Assembly: GCA_947034885.2 (NCBI GenBank)
Contig: OX344749.2
Coordinates: forward strand, 5,843,501 to 5,907,500
Direction: 5' to 3'
DNA: 64,000 nt
Source: Thuidium tamariscinum
Lineage: Eukaryota > Streptophyta > Bryopsida > Hypnales > Thuidiaceae
The notes under the pieces are model-generated. The model was not told the DNA's origin. It made no database searches and was given only the letters and a program-made list of their open reading frames with translations. This document shows, one piece after another, positions 50,777 to 63,813 of this stretch (position 1 is the first letter of the stretch; every line of letters starts with the position of its first letter). A program made the position numbers and the translations under genes.

Positions 50777-52756
50777 ATCCTGCAACCACCGAACTTTGCT
50801 AAATTTTTTACACTCCTACCAGGATGATCTTTCTTGTGAGTTCGTTGTTGTCTTCAGATCTGAAGAGGATTTGACATAGCTGCAAACGTGCCTCGTGAAA
50901 TGCCATCTCCGTGATAAGCGAGCATCTCATCTGAAGGAAGCGTCTATTGTTTCTACTTAGATTCTATTAGCGTTTGCAGCTATTGACTGAGTCTCTTTTG
51001 ACTCATTAACCCCGAAGTGGTTCCGAGGACACATTATGTCCTCTCAATTCATACGCAGCCCTTATTCTCCCACTTCCATGAAGTATTGGTCAAGTGTGTA
51101 AACTATGAAATTGAAGATAAAATAACCATGGATTTTCTCATGTTTTTAGAGAAATATTGATGTGCATTGTTGATTTGAGATGTTGTTGAACATGCTCACT
51201 ATAGGGTATTTCAAGAAAAGTATACAGCTTCCACAGTGTGTACACCCCCCCCCTTCTTTGTCCTCTTTGTCCTCAAGTGTCATGCTAGTTCATTGTAGTT
51301 ATAGTTGCTTTGTTGGCAACTAGGGACTGCAACAAGAGTAGGTTCAAACAATCCCTCTCTTGGCTTCTCTTGTGCTTCATCAAACAAGATTTTGGGTTTT
51401 AGGTTTTTATAAACGCAAAATTCTAAAGGTGTTGCACTCTTAGAGTGCAATTTGTTTCTTCAAGTTCAACAATTGATTTGAAATGCTATAGCTTATATTT
51501 CAATTAAAAATGATTTAAGAATTTTTGATGATTGTCGAAGAGCCATTGTGTAGACCTAACATTTGATAGGAAATTGTAGTTTTGACATAATCAAATTTGA
51601 AGTATCAAATGAATTCATGTGGTCACCAGTATCATAGTTTGTGAGGAGATTTTGGAGCACTAGTTTGTCTATACAATGTCATTTTTGTTTGCTAAGGGGT
51701 GAGATGGGTGAGTCTTCTTGTGTAAATTAGCTAGAGAAAATGTATCAGTGGTGGCAATGCAAGGAGTTAGTTGTTGCCTTTGTAGGTAAGGCATCTAATT
51801 TCTATAAATTTTCAAAGTAGGACTCACTAAGGCACCTAAATCTGCACTCCTAGGAAAGTTGCCTTGATTCTCACATCAAAATCTAAAAAAATCAAAGTCC
51901 ACCAACCACAATCAAGCATGGGGATGGTTTCAAGGTACTTTTGTGAACACTCTTAAGAAAATTCTAATGTCAAACAATAGATACACGGAAATTAATTGGT
52001 GCTCCTACCTTAGTAGTAGACGCACTTGGAGCATCAAATGAATCGGGTTCCATTCACTATGAATAAAACCACGGTACACTGACCATTACATTTTGTTTGA
52101 GAGCCACACAATAAACCGGTTTGTCGAAGTGATGAAAGGAACCACATTACTAATGAGCAGGGTCTGTTCTTTTGTCTTTCTGGTGCCAGATTGCAAGGCA
52201 CGAGGAAAAATTACTTTGCTAAAAAATGGCTAAAAAACCATGAAAGTTTTTGCCAAAAAACTTTGCAACAATAAAAAATCTTGGATGAAATCTCCAGATT
52301 GCAGATGAAAATAGAAGTGTGTTCACATGATATGTGCTAATGTGATATTTTCCATCCAATATGTGGATGAATGTTTAAATTTGGAGCACCACTATAACGC
52401 CACTTTGGCACTTCATATGAAATGAAAAAAAAGCCCTGCTAATAAGTAATGAAATCCAGTGATGTCGGCTACACTTCTAGAGTGGATCAAGAAATTACAT
52501 AGCCACCAGGAGGGACCCTTCTGTCTTTTCTTGCTCCAATAAAAGTCGCACAAAAATTGACTATTGATTGCTTCCGTCACCAGTATTTCACAATTTTAAG
52601 GTCTGGTCAATCATAAGAAAATTCACAGCATTCGGCAAAGAACTCGTCACTCTACAGAAAGCATTACTTGGAATCAACATCGCTTCTTTCATATGCAATA
52701 ATCCCACCTGTATGCGTCCCTGCCAACGTCCGGAAAGGACTCCAACTGTAAAAAAT
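50777..52756. other. Intergenic DNA between PDH and BTB genes
   Basis: No gene is recognised. A lone TTAACCCCGAAGTGG with a nearby GAGGACA/TGTCCTC hairpin (about 51007-51041) resembles the left end of a TTAA-bordered element without a partner. About 52205-52440 is a copy of the repeat at 34885-35196. The last 200 bases are probably the 3' UTR of the BTB gene, which is on the minus strand. Confidence 0.4.
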
Positions 52757-55700
52757 TTACATGTCCTGTAAGTTCTGTACAACACAGTAAGGCTCTCTCT
52801 TGACGGATGGCTCTCCAACCTCCCTCGGCGCATCTGCTTCCCGACCGATTAAGATCTTCATACACAATGTACAATCCTTGAGTATACCATAGCTGGCAAT
52901 AGTTTGAAACTCGGAAAGAAGTCTCTTTCCTTGGTAAACCAGACACCAGGGTCTCCCAAATTCCATGCCTCCCATCTGTTCAATTCCTTGCTTGATAGTG
53001 AAGATCGTAGTATGAGATTGCACTAGCACACACAGAGAGTTCCCATCCAGCGATGTTACGAAGATGGTAAACCGAGATCCGCTGTACTCAGTGATCTCCA
53101 TAGTTTTTTTCTTGGACTCACGTTCCTCAAACTGCACAAGAATTTCACTTGAATCAGAAACATATCACTAATCAATCCCAAAATTTTGATATATCCTAGC
53201 CCACATCTCTTGGAACTAATTTCGCAGAAAAGAAAACAGCAGATCAAAGAATGGCTTACAGTTGAAAATTTCCGCTTGAGAGAGTTATGATCGTCCTCCC
53301 TTCTCCGCATGAGGCGGGCCAGATAACTTGATTCCTGTGACAAAGAGAAATTGAAAGCAACTTCAACTTTAGAGGGCGAAAGTTTTCCTGTGTCAATCAT
53401 GTTCCAAAGTTCATCCGACTGCGCTTGCGTGAATGACCTGGAGAAACATGCCACAGCATCATAAAGCTTATCATGCGATTCCCTCTCATTGAGAGGAACA
53501 TACGCTGCCATTTGCTGGAAGTTCAGTTTGGAATCGAGAGAACCATCCCAAGGACATCTTTCGGCAGCGAGTAACAAGAATTCATCAACCAAGTCACCGA
53601 GATGCTGAATCTCTTCTTCCATGGAAGAGCTACTTCTTGATGCCGACACTGCTGAACAGAGAAGGTCTTGAATGAGCTCTGGACCAAGTCCCATGATGTC
53701 TTCAGCCTTCAGGCGGTACAACTCGGCTGAAATATGAGCCCTGATTGCATCTTCGCTAAACAATGGGTTCTTGGTGAGAGTCCAAACCAGCATCAACTTC
53801 TTAGGGTCAATCAAGTCTACATCAACCTCTCCTGCATCGATGCAGTCATCTAGACTTTCCACAAAATACCTAACGATGGAGACTCTATTTGTGTCGCAAT
53901 CTTCGTCCCCACCAAGTATTGAGCCCAAATTCGTTGAGGTTCCTTTGCACCAAAAGAAATCAACCATGTTAACGCCAAGTCTTTTGAAGGCCTGCAATGA
54001 TGCATTCACAAACCCAGGTTTCAGCTTCGTCAAACCCAACAGAAGTTCAACTATCTCATTCTCATGGTCCAAATCAAGGTCTTGCAATTCCATTGCGTGC
54101 CCGGATAGTTTGTTGAAGAGAACTTCATAATCGTTCACATAGGAATCATTTGTTGATGAGTGCGCTAGCATGGTCAAGATGCTCTGAATGCCATTTGCGC
54201 TTTCCATCTCCACAAACCTATGGCAGCGCCTATAGAGATTTTCTGGCGCAATGTCCTGTGCAAATCCACAAGCAATCGTTAGAATAAGCAAACCATCTCG
54301 AACGAGATACCACTTCACTATTTTGGCATCCTTTGATCAAGCTAGAAAATTGTAGAAAAGAATTGAAACATCATCACAGGAATGATCACTCATCCTAAAA
54401 TCAAGTCCATTTCGTATACCATGAACCCTAATCCCAAACCCTACCTCAGTGAATCCGAGAAATTTGGATGCAGAAAGTAAATTGAGGACATTCTGCTTGG
54501 TGATTCTGATCCTGGATTCGAAACAGAAACCTTTGATCAATTCAAAAGCCTCGCTACCGCCTGGCAACTCCGAGAGATTGATCCGGAGGATCGGAGGAAG
54601 GCCCTCGGCATTCTCTGGTGGACTGGTCTTGAAAGTCGCTATGGAAGCCCTGAAATAGGAGGATTTGAGGGCAAATGGAAAGGAATGGCATTCAAAATGA
54701 TGATCCTGGATTAAAACCTCAAACTGGTATATGCCTCCCAAAAGTGTTTGAAAGTTCCAAGGGACAGCCTCAACAAGCTCCGTCGTTAACCCTGTGTCGC
54801 TCATGGCGTCGTCTTGACTGAAGAAAGCCCCACTCTGCAACATGCAACAAGCACTCTGTTAGAAAGTCCATGTGCAGCCTATCTAGAGTTGATGAGCAAC
54901 TTGGGCAGCGAAACTTGTAATTTGATACGTAGTGAGGGAATTGGGAGAAAACTTTTGTACCTAAATCTAAACTAATTGCAATCAGTTGCAATCAGTTGCA
55001 GATGACCTAAGGTCGAGGACACTAAGTTTCACATTACTTTGTGAAACTTTGCTACGCTATCAACAACTAATTGCAGTACTGTACTTCTCTTCAGATCTAA
55101 CATTTTCCAATTCAACACCAAAATTATCAACGAACCTAATAGTTGAAAGAATCTGCAGTAACCACGGACACAGTCATCCTAGAAACCAATGGGCACCACA
55201 TCAGATCAAGACCGTGAATATAGTATTATGAAAAGTGTGCGTTAAGGTTTAGGGTTTAACCTAACATGCTTTCCAATACATATACAATGCACATACATGA
55301 CTGTCACAATCCGAATACAAATGCAAAGGAGCTGATGCCAAGGTGCGGAACAGAAAAACACAAACCGACCCACCCAGAAAGGATTAGAGGTAGATTTACG
55401 AACGGCCTCAAGTGTTTCAAAGGGTAGGCCTGTGACAATAACTAAACACAAATATGAAGGCCTCAAATCCGAGTAGTGCAGGTCGCACACAGATACCAGA
55501 CGACGACTTGCAGATAATACGAGTTTCGCATTGTCTGTCGTTTACTGGAATATCAAAGTAATGACCGCGATACAACAAAATTTTTTATTGAAACAAACGT
55601 CGACAACAAACTTCATTTATTCAAAACTTCCCTTCAAATGGAGATGCTAGAGGGACAACACTCCATGCATACAGCAGCACCGAAATCATGACCACCGACA

Positions 55701-56390
55701 TCTCATCTATTCCACACATTGATTGACCTTCAATTTACAAGTGGTGTAACCAGGAATTGGGTACATGTCTCCGAGCAGTAATTGTAAATGGAAATAGGTT
55801 TGTCTACTTCAACGAAAGAATCCTTACCTCACACGAGATCAAACAAAACGTTCGGTCAACCCCGACCATGAAAATCGCAGCAAACTTCAGTCACAATTAA
55901 TTCTCAGAATAATAAAAGAAAACACAAGCGCTTCACCAGCCTTGCCTGCATTCCAACACCATCCATTTCCAGGGAATTTCCACAACAAATCTGCACAAAT
56001 TTCAGATAGCCCAATTCTCCCATTACGACAATCGAATCCTTACAACGTGTCCTCCCCAAATGCAGTGTTCTCGCAACAGCAACCCTAAATTAAACAACTC
56101 TTAAACAATGGAAATTCACTACAGTGAACATCCAGCAAATTAACCTCATTCAGAAACCCTGAGAAATAAGCAGTCAAGAAAACAAGAATTCCTTGATATG
56201 CACCGAGAAAACGAACGAGAAAACGAACGATACATGAAGAGAATGGATACACAACTAGTTCTCTTTTGCAAAAGGGGAGTACCTCTAACGCATCGAGAAT
56301 TCTCAACAACTGAGAATGCAATGCAAAACACCACGAGAGCTCCAGACTTACAATTTCCGCCGGTACATGTGAGCTTGGCGATTTCTCCAT
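52757..56390 (-). CDS. BTB/NPH3-like protein with C-terminal ubiquitin-like domain
   Basis: Preferred exons on the minus strand: 56390-56352, 54834-54445, 54255-53260 and 53131-52757, all phase 0, giving 599 residues. Residues about 45-140 are a BTB/POZ domain (FECHSFPFALKSSYFRAS, SELPGGSEAFELIKGFCFES, NVLNLLSASKFLGFTE). Residues 144-475 are NPH3-like (APENLYRR ... ESHDKLYDAVACFSRSF, IDTGKLSPSKVEVAF). Residues 496-573 are ubiquitin-like (FTIFVTSLDGNSL, CLVYQGKRLL, IASYGILKDCTL) without a C-terminal Gly-Gly. The BTB-NPH3 family recruits substrates to CUL3 ubiquitin ligases in phototropism and auxin-related signalling. The first exon is inferred from a GTAAGT donor and TTGCAG acceptor; a simpler model starts at ATG 54843 or 54804. 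The large first intron holds a repeat also found at 58970. Confidence 0.75.
55320..55670. repeat. Duplicated segment inside the BTB gene's first intron
   Basis: It aligns with about 58970-59290 in the same orientation: CAAACCGACCCACC, TGATTTACGAAC-type sequence, CAGGTCGCACACAGAT-type sequence and CCTTTCAAATGG-type sequence occur in order. One copy carries about 40 bp extra. No protein is recognised in either copy. Confidence 0.6.
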
Positions 56391-56686
56391 CGCCTACAAA
56401 TGTCCTACTCTCCAGCACCCTTTCACATGGTTTCAGCATTCGCTTAAGCATAACAAAGCTTTGATTTTCTCCCTGCAAGCAACAGTAGGTTGGCAAAGTG
56501 AAGACATGAGGAGAGACTTTGAAAGTGTAGGCAAGAAAAAGAGAAAATGCTGGAGCTCGTCATGCTTGCAAGGTAAGTTATGGTGCGAAATGTCAAGTTC
56601 CAATGGCTTGGGATCCTTATTCTCATGCTCAATTCTCATTCATGGTTTTTGTTCTTCATCATGAGTAGGAAGAGACAGGCCAGGTA

Positions 56687-56840
56687 AGGTAAGTCTGCCT
56701 ATGAGAGGCCAAATGCCATCTGGCCCATCAGAGGCAAAATTGTACTAATGGTGTACATACCAAATCTGAAATGTACTTCACAAGAATATTTTTGTGTGAT
56801 GGGCTAGCAGGCATTTGGCCTATCATAGGCTGGTTTACCT
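56687..56840. mobile_element. 154-bp TA-flanked foldback MITE
   Basis: Left AGGTAAGTCTGCCTATGAG and GGCCAAATGCC are mirrored at the right by GGCATTTGGCC and TATCATAGGCTGGTTTACCT. TA flanks both sides. It differs inside from the larger AGGTA-ended elements but shares their outermost bases. Non-coding; the transcript could form a hairpin. Confidence 0.7.
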
Positions 56841-56894
56841 TACAACAGTAACCCACAAAGTTTCATTGTCCCTTTTGAACATGTTCTCACACAA

Positions 56895-57060
56895 ACTCAA
56901 TTTTTGGTAAACCTTTGTGAAACTTTTTCGTAGGACAAAAAAACTTACTAGCTTTCTAGAAATGTAGTTTTATTTTAATCACAAAGGAAAAGTTATACCA
57001 CAATAACAATAAGTCCAAATTTTATTCATTTCATTCCATTTAGATTTGTGAAGTAAAAGT
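56895..57060. repeat. Left-end fragment of the 0.9-kb TTAA element
   Basis: CTTTGTGAAACTTTTTCGTA, AATGTAGTTTTATTTTAATC and AAAAGTTATACCACAATA match the left third of the elements at 12287 and 37007. It is truncated and stands directly before the TTAA-bordered element at 57115. Confidence 0.5.
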
Positions 57061-57114
57061 GATGGAGCATCTTTTTTGTTTATCAAACAAAAATAAAAAG
57101 CCCCACATGGTTAA

Positions 57115-57924
57115 TTCCTATATGCCTAAGCCTTTCCAATTGTGTTTTGACTATGAAAAAAGAGCATTGACTTATAGTTATCTTCAATGAAGCAAATTGT
57201 TTGTTTTTTCAAAATCTAATTGTATAGATGTTTACAAAGCTTGTTTATTAGTATGCATACCAATTTTGAGTGCAAAATTTCATAGGAATTGTGAGATTAT
57301 AACAAGAGAAATGTACATTTAAATTTTTTTTAATATGTTGTCTTTTTGCCACAATGTTTCAAAAATTTGCATACAAAAGTTTTAAGGATTAGAGGTGATG
57401 TGAACAACTACAAAGAGAGTTAGCACACTTAAATAAATGCACTTCCAGAAAACTTAATTTCATATGAAAAAACATCAAACTCATTAGACAATTGTTGAAA
57501 TACGATTGTTTTTATAAGTAGAAATTGCAAATAGCTCCAAATCGCTACTTGCATGTTTAAATTTTCACTAACAAAAATCATGAAAACGCTTTGCTCTTTC
57601 CATTGGAATCATTCTTAAAGCAAATGGAAAAGTACAATTTCTTAAATCTCAAATCAAGTGAAATTGCCAAGCTTTGTATAAAGCTAGGGAATGAACTAAA
57701 GCTAGAAAACTTTATTCTCCACTTCAAGTATATGTAATTATGCCTTTTAAGACCTTGCAATAATCAAATATTTACTTTTTCAGTGAAAAATAAAAAATTT
57801 CAATAGTTAACCCCCAAAATTATCTAAAGAAAATTTTAGAACAATGAAAGGAATTTAACTACCAACACAAAATTGGGCGTGGAATTTTAGATTAACCACA
57901 TATGGACAATTGGGTAGTTAGAGG
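57115..57924. mobile_element. TTAA-bordered element, second copy of the 47298 type
   Basis: An 810-bp element flanked by TTAA at 57111-57114 and 57925-57928, with ends TTCCTATATGCCTAAGCC and, at the right, TTGGGTAGTTAGAGG. It aligns over its whole length with 47298-48098 but is more diverged at the tips. Non-coding. Confidence 0.65.
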
Positions 57925-57928
57925 TTAA

Positions 57929-60000
57929 TTTTGATTGTTAGAATAATCTCACCATTGGAATTTGTGTGTTTTAATCCTTGAAAGACCAAGGTTAGTTTAG
58001 ATTTTCAAAATTTTGAAAATGTATTACAAAATGTAACTTAGAGTAATAATTTAATGATGATTCTTAAAAAATAGTTGTAAAACATGATCCCCAAGTCATA
58101 TTTTTACATTTAGATTAATTAATATAGAGACCAATAATTTTCAATAGTATTTGATATCCAAATTAAAATTCTTTCTAAAGTTGAATTGTAGTCTTGTAGA
58201 GTGAATGTTTTTCATTTTTACAATAATTTTTTCCTTTAAGTTTAAAATTTTCAATTATAACCATGGTAATTTTTGAGGTTTTCTATTTTTATTCAAATCA
58301 TTTTTGAAGGGTCATTTTTTGAACTCAAAAGTTATTTTTGAAGCTAGACTTACTAGTATCCTTTGAATTATAGAATATTTGCATAGCAAAATCTTCAGAA
58401 ACTATACTTTACAGATGGTAAAGAACTAATCCAATTTTTTTTTTAAAAATTGATGGATGAAAAAAAAAAGTTTTTTAGTGCTTGAGTAGTGTTTGCATTC
58501 ATTAACTATTCAACATGGCATTCTCGAGTGCTTTGGTTATCAATGTTTGCATTCATTCACTATTTAAAAATGCTTGGGTTGTATTTGCATGCACCCGAAA
58601 AACTCCCCAATACAACATGATAATGACAAGTCTAGCTTTAAGGCCAGATTTATCACCATTTCATTAGGTAGGTAAAAGAACATTATTACTCACAATGCAA
58701 CCCTTCATTCTACACCCTCATATTTGTGAAAAGTACATAAATATGGACGTTTGTGATGAACTATTAGGCTTGACATTAAGTCCCATAATGCTCTCCAAGG
58801 TCTCCAACATCCCAACCCTTGGGTACTATGTAGTCCATGATTGTCAGAAAGCTTGTCAATAGGAAAAATGTGCAGAAACGGCTTACAACAAAGTAGAATG
58901 TGTCTGAGACTAGAGCTCGAGACCTCTCCTGCAATCACATAAGTTAGTGCACAAGCTCAATGCTCAGGCCAATCAGCCACGATGCGGAAGAGAAAAACTC
59001 AAACCGACCCACCAGAAGGAATTAGGGGGTGATTTACGAACAGTCTCAAATTTTAATTTCGAAGTCGCTGTAGGATGGAGAGGCCTCAATTCGAGCAGTG
59101 TAGGTCGCACACAGATCGATACCTGACGCCGTGCCGCTGATGATACGAGTGCCGCATTTCCTGTCGATTCCAGGAGTGTTACATTATGAACGTTCAACGT
59201 GAACTGGCAAACAACGTGCAGTAGGCACCTTCATTTCACTGGGAACTGCCTTTCAAATGGGGATTTTAGACGGACTACAGCAACATCGAAATCGGAAAGC
59301 AAGAGAGTAGCAAACGAAAGTAGAAGTGAAACAGTAGCGAGAGAATTTCAGCGCGAAAAACTCCCAAGCAGATTCCTATTAAAAGAAGGGAGCAAATTCA
59401 TATCTGCAAATCGACCACCTCTACGAAAGAATCTCGTAAAGGCAGCTACAGTAGTAAGAAAGGCTCTCGGTCCCTTTAGCACCATCTCGTGGTGGGTGGA
59501 CTCATGGTAGCTTCAAACTTAGGGTTGCTTCTGTTTAGCTTCTGCAAGATGCGTGATGCAAAGCCTCCTCCCCTTGGATCTTGAATCTTAGATCCCGAGC
59601 CAATAAATGGCTAGAAATACCTGCGCAGCCGTTGAAGACCAGCGCAAAAGCAGTTGGAATCGCATCTTTTACGGTTGCGTGCACCTCTCAAACCACCTTA
59701 AAAACCCTGAAACTCACTCGCTTGTCCACTTCCAGTACCCGCCACCCTGCGTGCGTGCTTCTCTGAGCTTTTCCCGGCTCCCCCTGAACTTCTTCGTCTC
59801 CACACGCTTCCTGGCCTGAGCCCACTTGCACGCCATGGCGTGGCCCACCTCTCGTGACGTCGCCTCGGAAAAATTCGTCTTCACACAACACTCTCTCTGA
59901 TCTCCCACACTTTGTGCGCAGAAGCATAGAATTTCGTTTCCCATATAATTTCTGCTTCCCACGCGTCCGTTCTCACGGTTCCCCTGCCTCTTTCAAGCTT
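57929..60000. other. Intergenic DNA and upstream region of the CtpA-type gene
   Basis: No gene is recognised. About 58970-59290 duplicates the segment at 55320-55670. From about 59500 the sequence becomes GC-richer, with an AACTTAGGGTT telo-box-like motif near 59516-59526, consistent with the promoter and 5' UTR of the plus-strand protease gene starting at 60001. Confidence 0.4.
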
Positions 60001-63000
60001 ATGGAGGCCGTCGTCGCTGTTGCTGTTACTGGTGCTGGATCGTTTCTTCGCTGCAAAGCGCCCCCGCAGTTTCACTCTCGAAGCAATCCTCTGTCTCCCC
60101 CCTTTCTGCATTTTTTTCCCCGGCCTCAGTCATGGCCGCAACGTCGTCATCGAGGTCGAATTGTAGCCATGGCGAAGCCCAATTGGGCTCAACAGGCCGT
60201 TTCCAAGGCGCTGCAAGGTGCATCCACGGTGCTGCTCGCCTCGGGTGCAGCTGCTCTGGTGCTGCTGCAGCCTTCGCCCCAGTCGGCCGTGGCGGAGACG
60301 TTCACGATCACCTTCCCAGGCTCGAAGATTAAAGAGGTGAATGCAGTGCAGAGAACTTTGGTAGAGGCTTGGGGAATTGTGCGGGAGACGTACGTGGATC
60401 CGACTTTCAATAATCAAGGTACAGGAACAAGATCCTCTGTTGCTCTGTGCCGAGTTTGCAAGGATACTTTCTTCGTCTTCGTCTTTGTCTTGTTGCCATC
60501 GCCGTCGCACAAGCGAAGGTTTGGAGTATTTTTTCCCTTGCTTTCTGGTAGGAATTTTTGTCGTGATTTGGAAATGGGAATTCCATTTTTGTTGACGCTG
60601 TTGCTGATGCTGATGCGTGTTCGGCGCAGATTGGGATCTCAAGCTGCAAGAAGTGTTGGGAGAGACGCTGCGTCTCAAGACATCAGACGCTGCCTATGCC
60701 AAGATCCGCTCGATGCTGGCCACTTTGGGAGACCCCTTCACTCGGATTGTCAGCCCTCAGGTTGGTTATCTTATTTTGTTTACGTTCTATATTGTTCTGA
60801 CTATGACCTGCATCCAGAGATCCATGGTCCTTGTCGAATTTCTGTAATGTTATGGCTCTGATCTATATCTAGAGCTTCATGGATCTTCCTTTCCCTCTGA
60901 CGCCAGTGACTTTGCCATTATTGGAGGATGCTCGTGCAGGAGTATGCTAGCTTTCGGATCAACAATGAAGGCGCCTTGGAAGGTGTAGGCTTGCTTATTG
61001 GGTCTGACCGAGACTCTGGCCGATTGGTACGTCAACTATTCATCTCAAAATTGCAAGATTGTGCACGGGTTTTTTCAAAGCTTTTCGTATTTAGAAGCTG
61101 GAATTGTACTCTCATTAACTGCGACGATCTGTGCGTAGCTTGTTACTTGTGCAGTGTGACTGCAGGACTGGAGACTGTTTTTTCTGTTCTGTTTTATTTA
61201 TTGATTGACTGATTTTTTATTTTTTATTTTAATCTTGGACTGTGCATCCACTTTTTTGGTGTTGTGGGCACCTATCCTTCGCTTTCGATCTGTCACCTTC
61301 AATTTCTTTATTGCATACATGCATTCGATGTCCAAAGTACTGAGCATCCTACACCGTGGAGTAGCAGAACCATAGATTGCGGGATGGAGATTTTACAGAA
61401 TGTCATTGTGTTTCTGGTCTGGTGAATCTGGTTTAAATATGACCCTTCCGGAAATAATTTGTGCAGTTTTAAATAGTTTCCCATCTCGCTCTATGCTGAA
61501 ATTGCGAAGAGTCGTTTTATTTGTTATCGTGTCTATTACCATGCAGCGATCTTCTATGTGGAGTACCTGAATCCACCGCTGCTGTAAGTACTTGGTTGTG
61601 AATGCTCTCAGTGGCACTCGTAATGGTAACAAAGCCTTGGCGACTTTCAGGTTGTGTTATCTCCTATTGAGGGTGGCCCTGCACAGCGAGCTGGGATCGT
61701 CACTGGCGATGAATTAGTACAAATCGACGGTAAGCATATCAGTGCGTATCTAAATGAGGTTTAGAATACCCTTATTCTCTTGATACGGACCTCCACCTCT
61801 GTTACCGACTATGCTTAATGGACTCGTTGGAACTGCAGATATGGCACTTGCAGGCATGAATAATGAGGAAGTTGCCACACATCTCCGGGGGCGCGCTGGT
61901 ACATCAGTCACTTTGAAAGTTCGCAGAGCTGTAAGTGTGTGCCGTCAGTTTCCGTTTCTTATACTTCGAAGTTCATATTTTCACTGCTGGAAATTGAGTG
62001 CTTGGGGTCAGTGTCTTGTTCGTGCAACTAAGGAATTGTTATTCGAAGTCCACAAGCTTAATAATGCGTATCTGAGGTAAGCAGAGGAAAGTTAAAGTTA
62101 ATTTCGGAGATGATTTTCACAGGGGAAGGGGCCAGCTTTGTCCACGGCTACCGAGCTAACTGAGATAACACTCCAGCGCGAAACAATATTGTTGTCCCCG
62201 GTATACTCTGCGGTGATACATCATGTTGCACCTAGCGGCCAGGAGATTAAGACCGGTTATGTTCGTTTGTCTGCTTTCTCACAGGTTTGTTTTTTCTTGA
62301 TGACAGTTTTTCGATCTCGTGATATTCATGTATGCTTGTTAAACTCAAGTTCTGAAGCTCAAATCGATGCATGAAGTTTCTGAGACTCTGCACGCTTGAT
62401 AATGCGGAAAACGCTCACAAGGATGGTTATATGTGGGTAGTTTCGAGGTTTATTGACATTTCGTGGTGAATTTTAGTACATTTTGCAGTACTCTAGTTAG
62501 AAGCTCTTTTTTCATTGAATTTTTTTTTGTGGGCGTACGAAGTTTTGAGATGTGTTCCCTTCGCCTCACAGTGGCCGTGTTGATATTATGACACCCCAGA
62601 CTCTTTGATCGTGATGTTTTCGTGTATTCCCTGGGATGTGCTGCAGAGTAGTGGAGGGAACTGAAAGATTGTTATCCCTGATCTCAGTCTCTGCAGCTAT
62701 TGAGGTCCATTTATTAGATTTAAGAATGTTTTGAGAACTGGTTTCTGATGAGTCCATGTTGACAGTGGCTATAAATTAAAGGTTTGCCTGGTTATTAAGT
62801 AATGGTTTTCATGTTGGGTTTCAGAATGCTGCCATTGACATGGAAAAAGCAGTGTCGCTTATGGAAGAGGCAGGAGTGGATTCTTACATCCTTGACTTAC
62901 GCAACAACCCTGTATGTGTACATTATCCCTTCAATTACCTCTTTTGAAAGGGTTCTGGTTTTAAGCGACACTTGTCTCGAAATGTAGAATTAATGCCATT

Positions 63001-63813
63001 GTGTTTTCTCTTCCTTTTCCGCATGCAGAGTCGCAAGTTCGTAACTAACTCTGGTTTAGTGGCGGTGGAATTGCAGGGTGGTTTAGTGAAAGCAGGTCTG
63101 GACGTTGCTCAGATGTGGCTAGATGGAAATGAGACTCTGGTGCACACCATAGACAGAAACGGGTTCACGCAACCTATCAATTTAATTAATGGCCACGCAC
63201 TTACTCGTGATCCCTTGGTGGTTATGGTCAACGAGGGGAGTGCAAGTGCAAGTGAGATTCTAGCAGGAGCATTACAGGACAATGGGCGTGCGGTGCTTGT
63301 CGGAACAAAAACATATGGGAAGGGAAAAATACAGGTATTAAGGGTTGATTCTCTGCACTAAAAAGTGATGAATAGTGACGAGTCTTGCTTGAAGTTTTTG
63401 GAGTTGGTTTTTTATAGTGATGTTCCAGGGATTCTTTATCATGTCTTCATTTATTTGAGACGAGAATTCATTTTCCTTAATATCAAATCTCCAATCCATC
63501 TCATTGATTGATGTGGCATTGATGAATTAGTTTCCTCCTAGCTAACCGAACTTTGTGATCCTAATTTTCGATGTTACCGATGCAGAGTGTTACAGAATTA
63601 CGGGATGGATCAGCACTCTTTGTTACAGTGGCGAAGTATTTGTCGCCTGCACTTCATCAAATTGATCATGTTGGTATTGCACCGGATGTGAAGTGCTCTC
63701 CAGATGAAGTTCTGCCAATTTCATTGTCCGGGCGTGGGACGTCTGCAGAGGTGCTCCGTCTGGACGGTGACTCGTGTCTTATTACAGCCGAGCAGCAATT
63801 GGATCTCCATTGA
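60001..63813 (+). CDS. CTPA: Thylakoid-lumen C-terminal processing peptidase (CtpA, S41A family)
   Basis: Nine exons: 60001-60418, 60630-60760, 60940-61026, 61651-61729, 61839-61930, 62123-62284, 62825-62911, 63077-63334 and 63586-63813. They total 1542 nt and 513 residues. The N-terminus has a plastid transit peptide, then a hydrophobic thylakoid-transfer segment ([14 protein letters not shown]) ending in an AVAET cleavage site, so the enzyme should reach the lumen. [15 protein letters not shown], a PDZ domain (about 185-275) and the S41 protease core follow. [10 protein letters not shown] and KTYGKG hold the Ser-Lys dyad. By the 25-residue spacing known for Scenedesmus D1 protease (Ser372/Lys397) these are Ser409 and Lys434. 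The family trims the D1 precursor so that the photosystem II manganese cluster can assemble. The start is the only ATG in the open upstream frame. Paralogues CtpB/CtpC are the alternative. Confidence 0.93.

Noticed and set aside
51007..51041. TTAACCCC with adjacent hairpin as a complete TTAA element
   Set aside because: No right end with GGGGTTAA could be found downstream; at most it is a lone left end.
59714..59836. Basic 40-codon minus-strand frame (MACKWAQARKRV...)
   Set aside because: It is short, lies in the GC-rich promoter region of the protease gene and has no family resemblance.
60130..60678. 182-codon minus-strand frame over the first CtpA exons
   Set aside because: It is antisense to exons whose product and splice sites are well supported.
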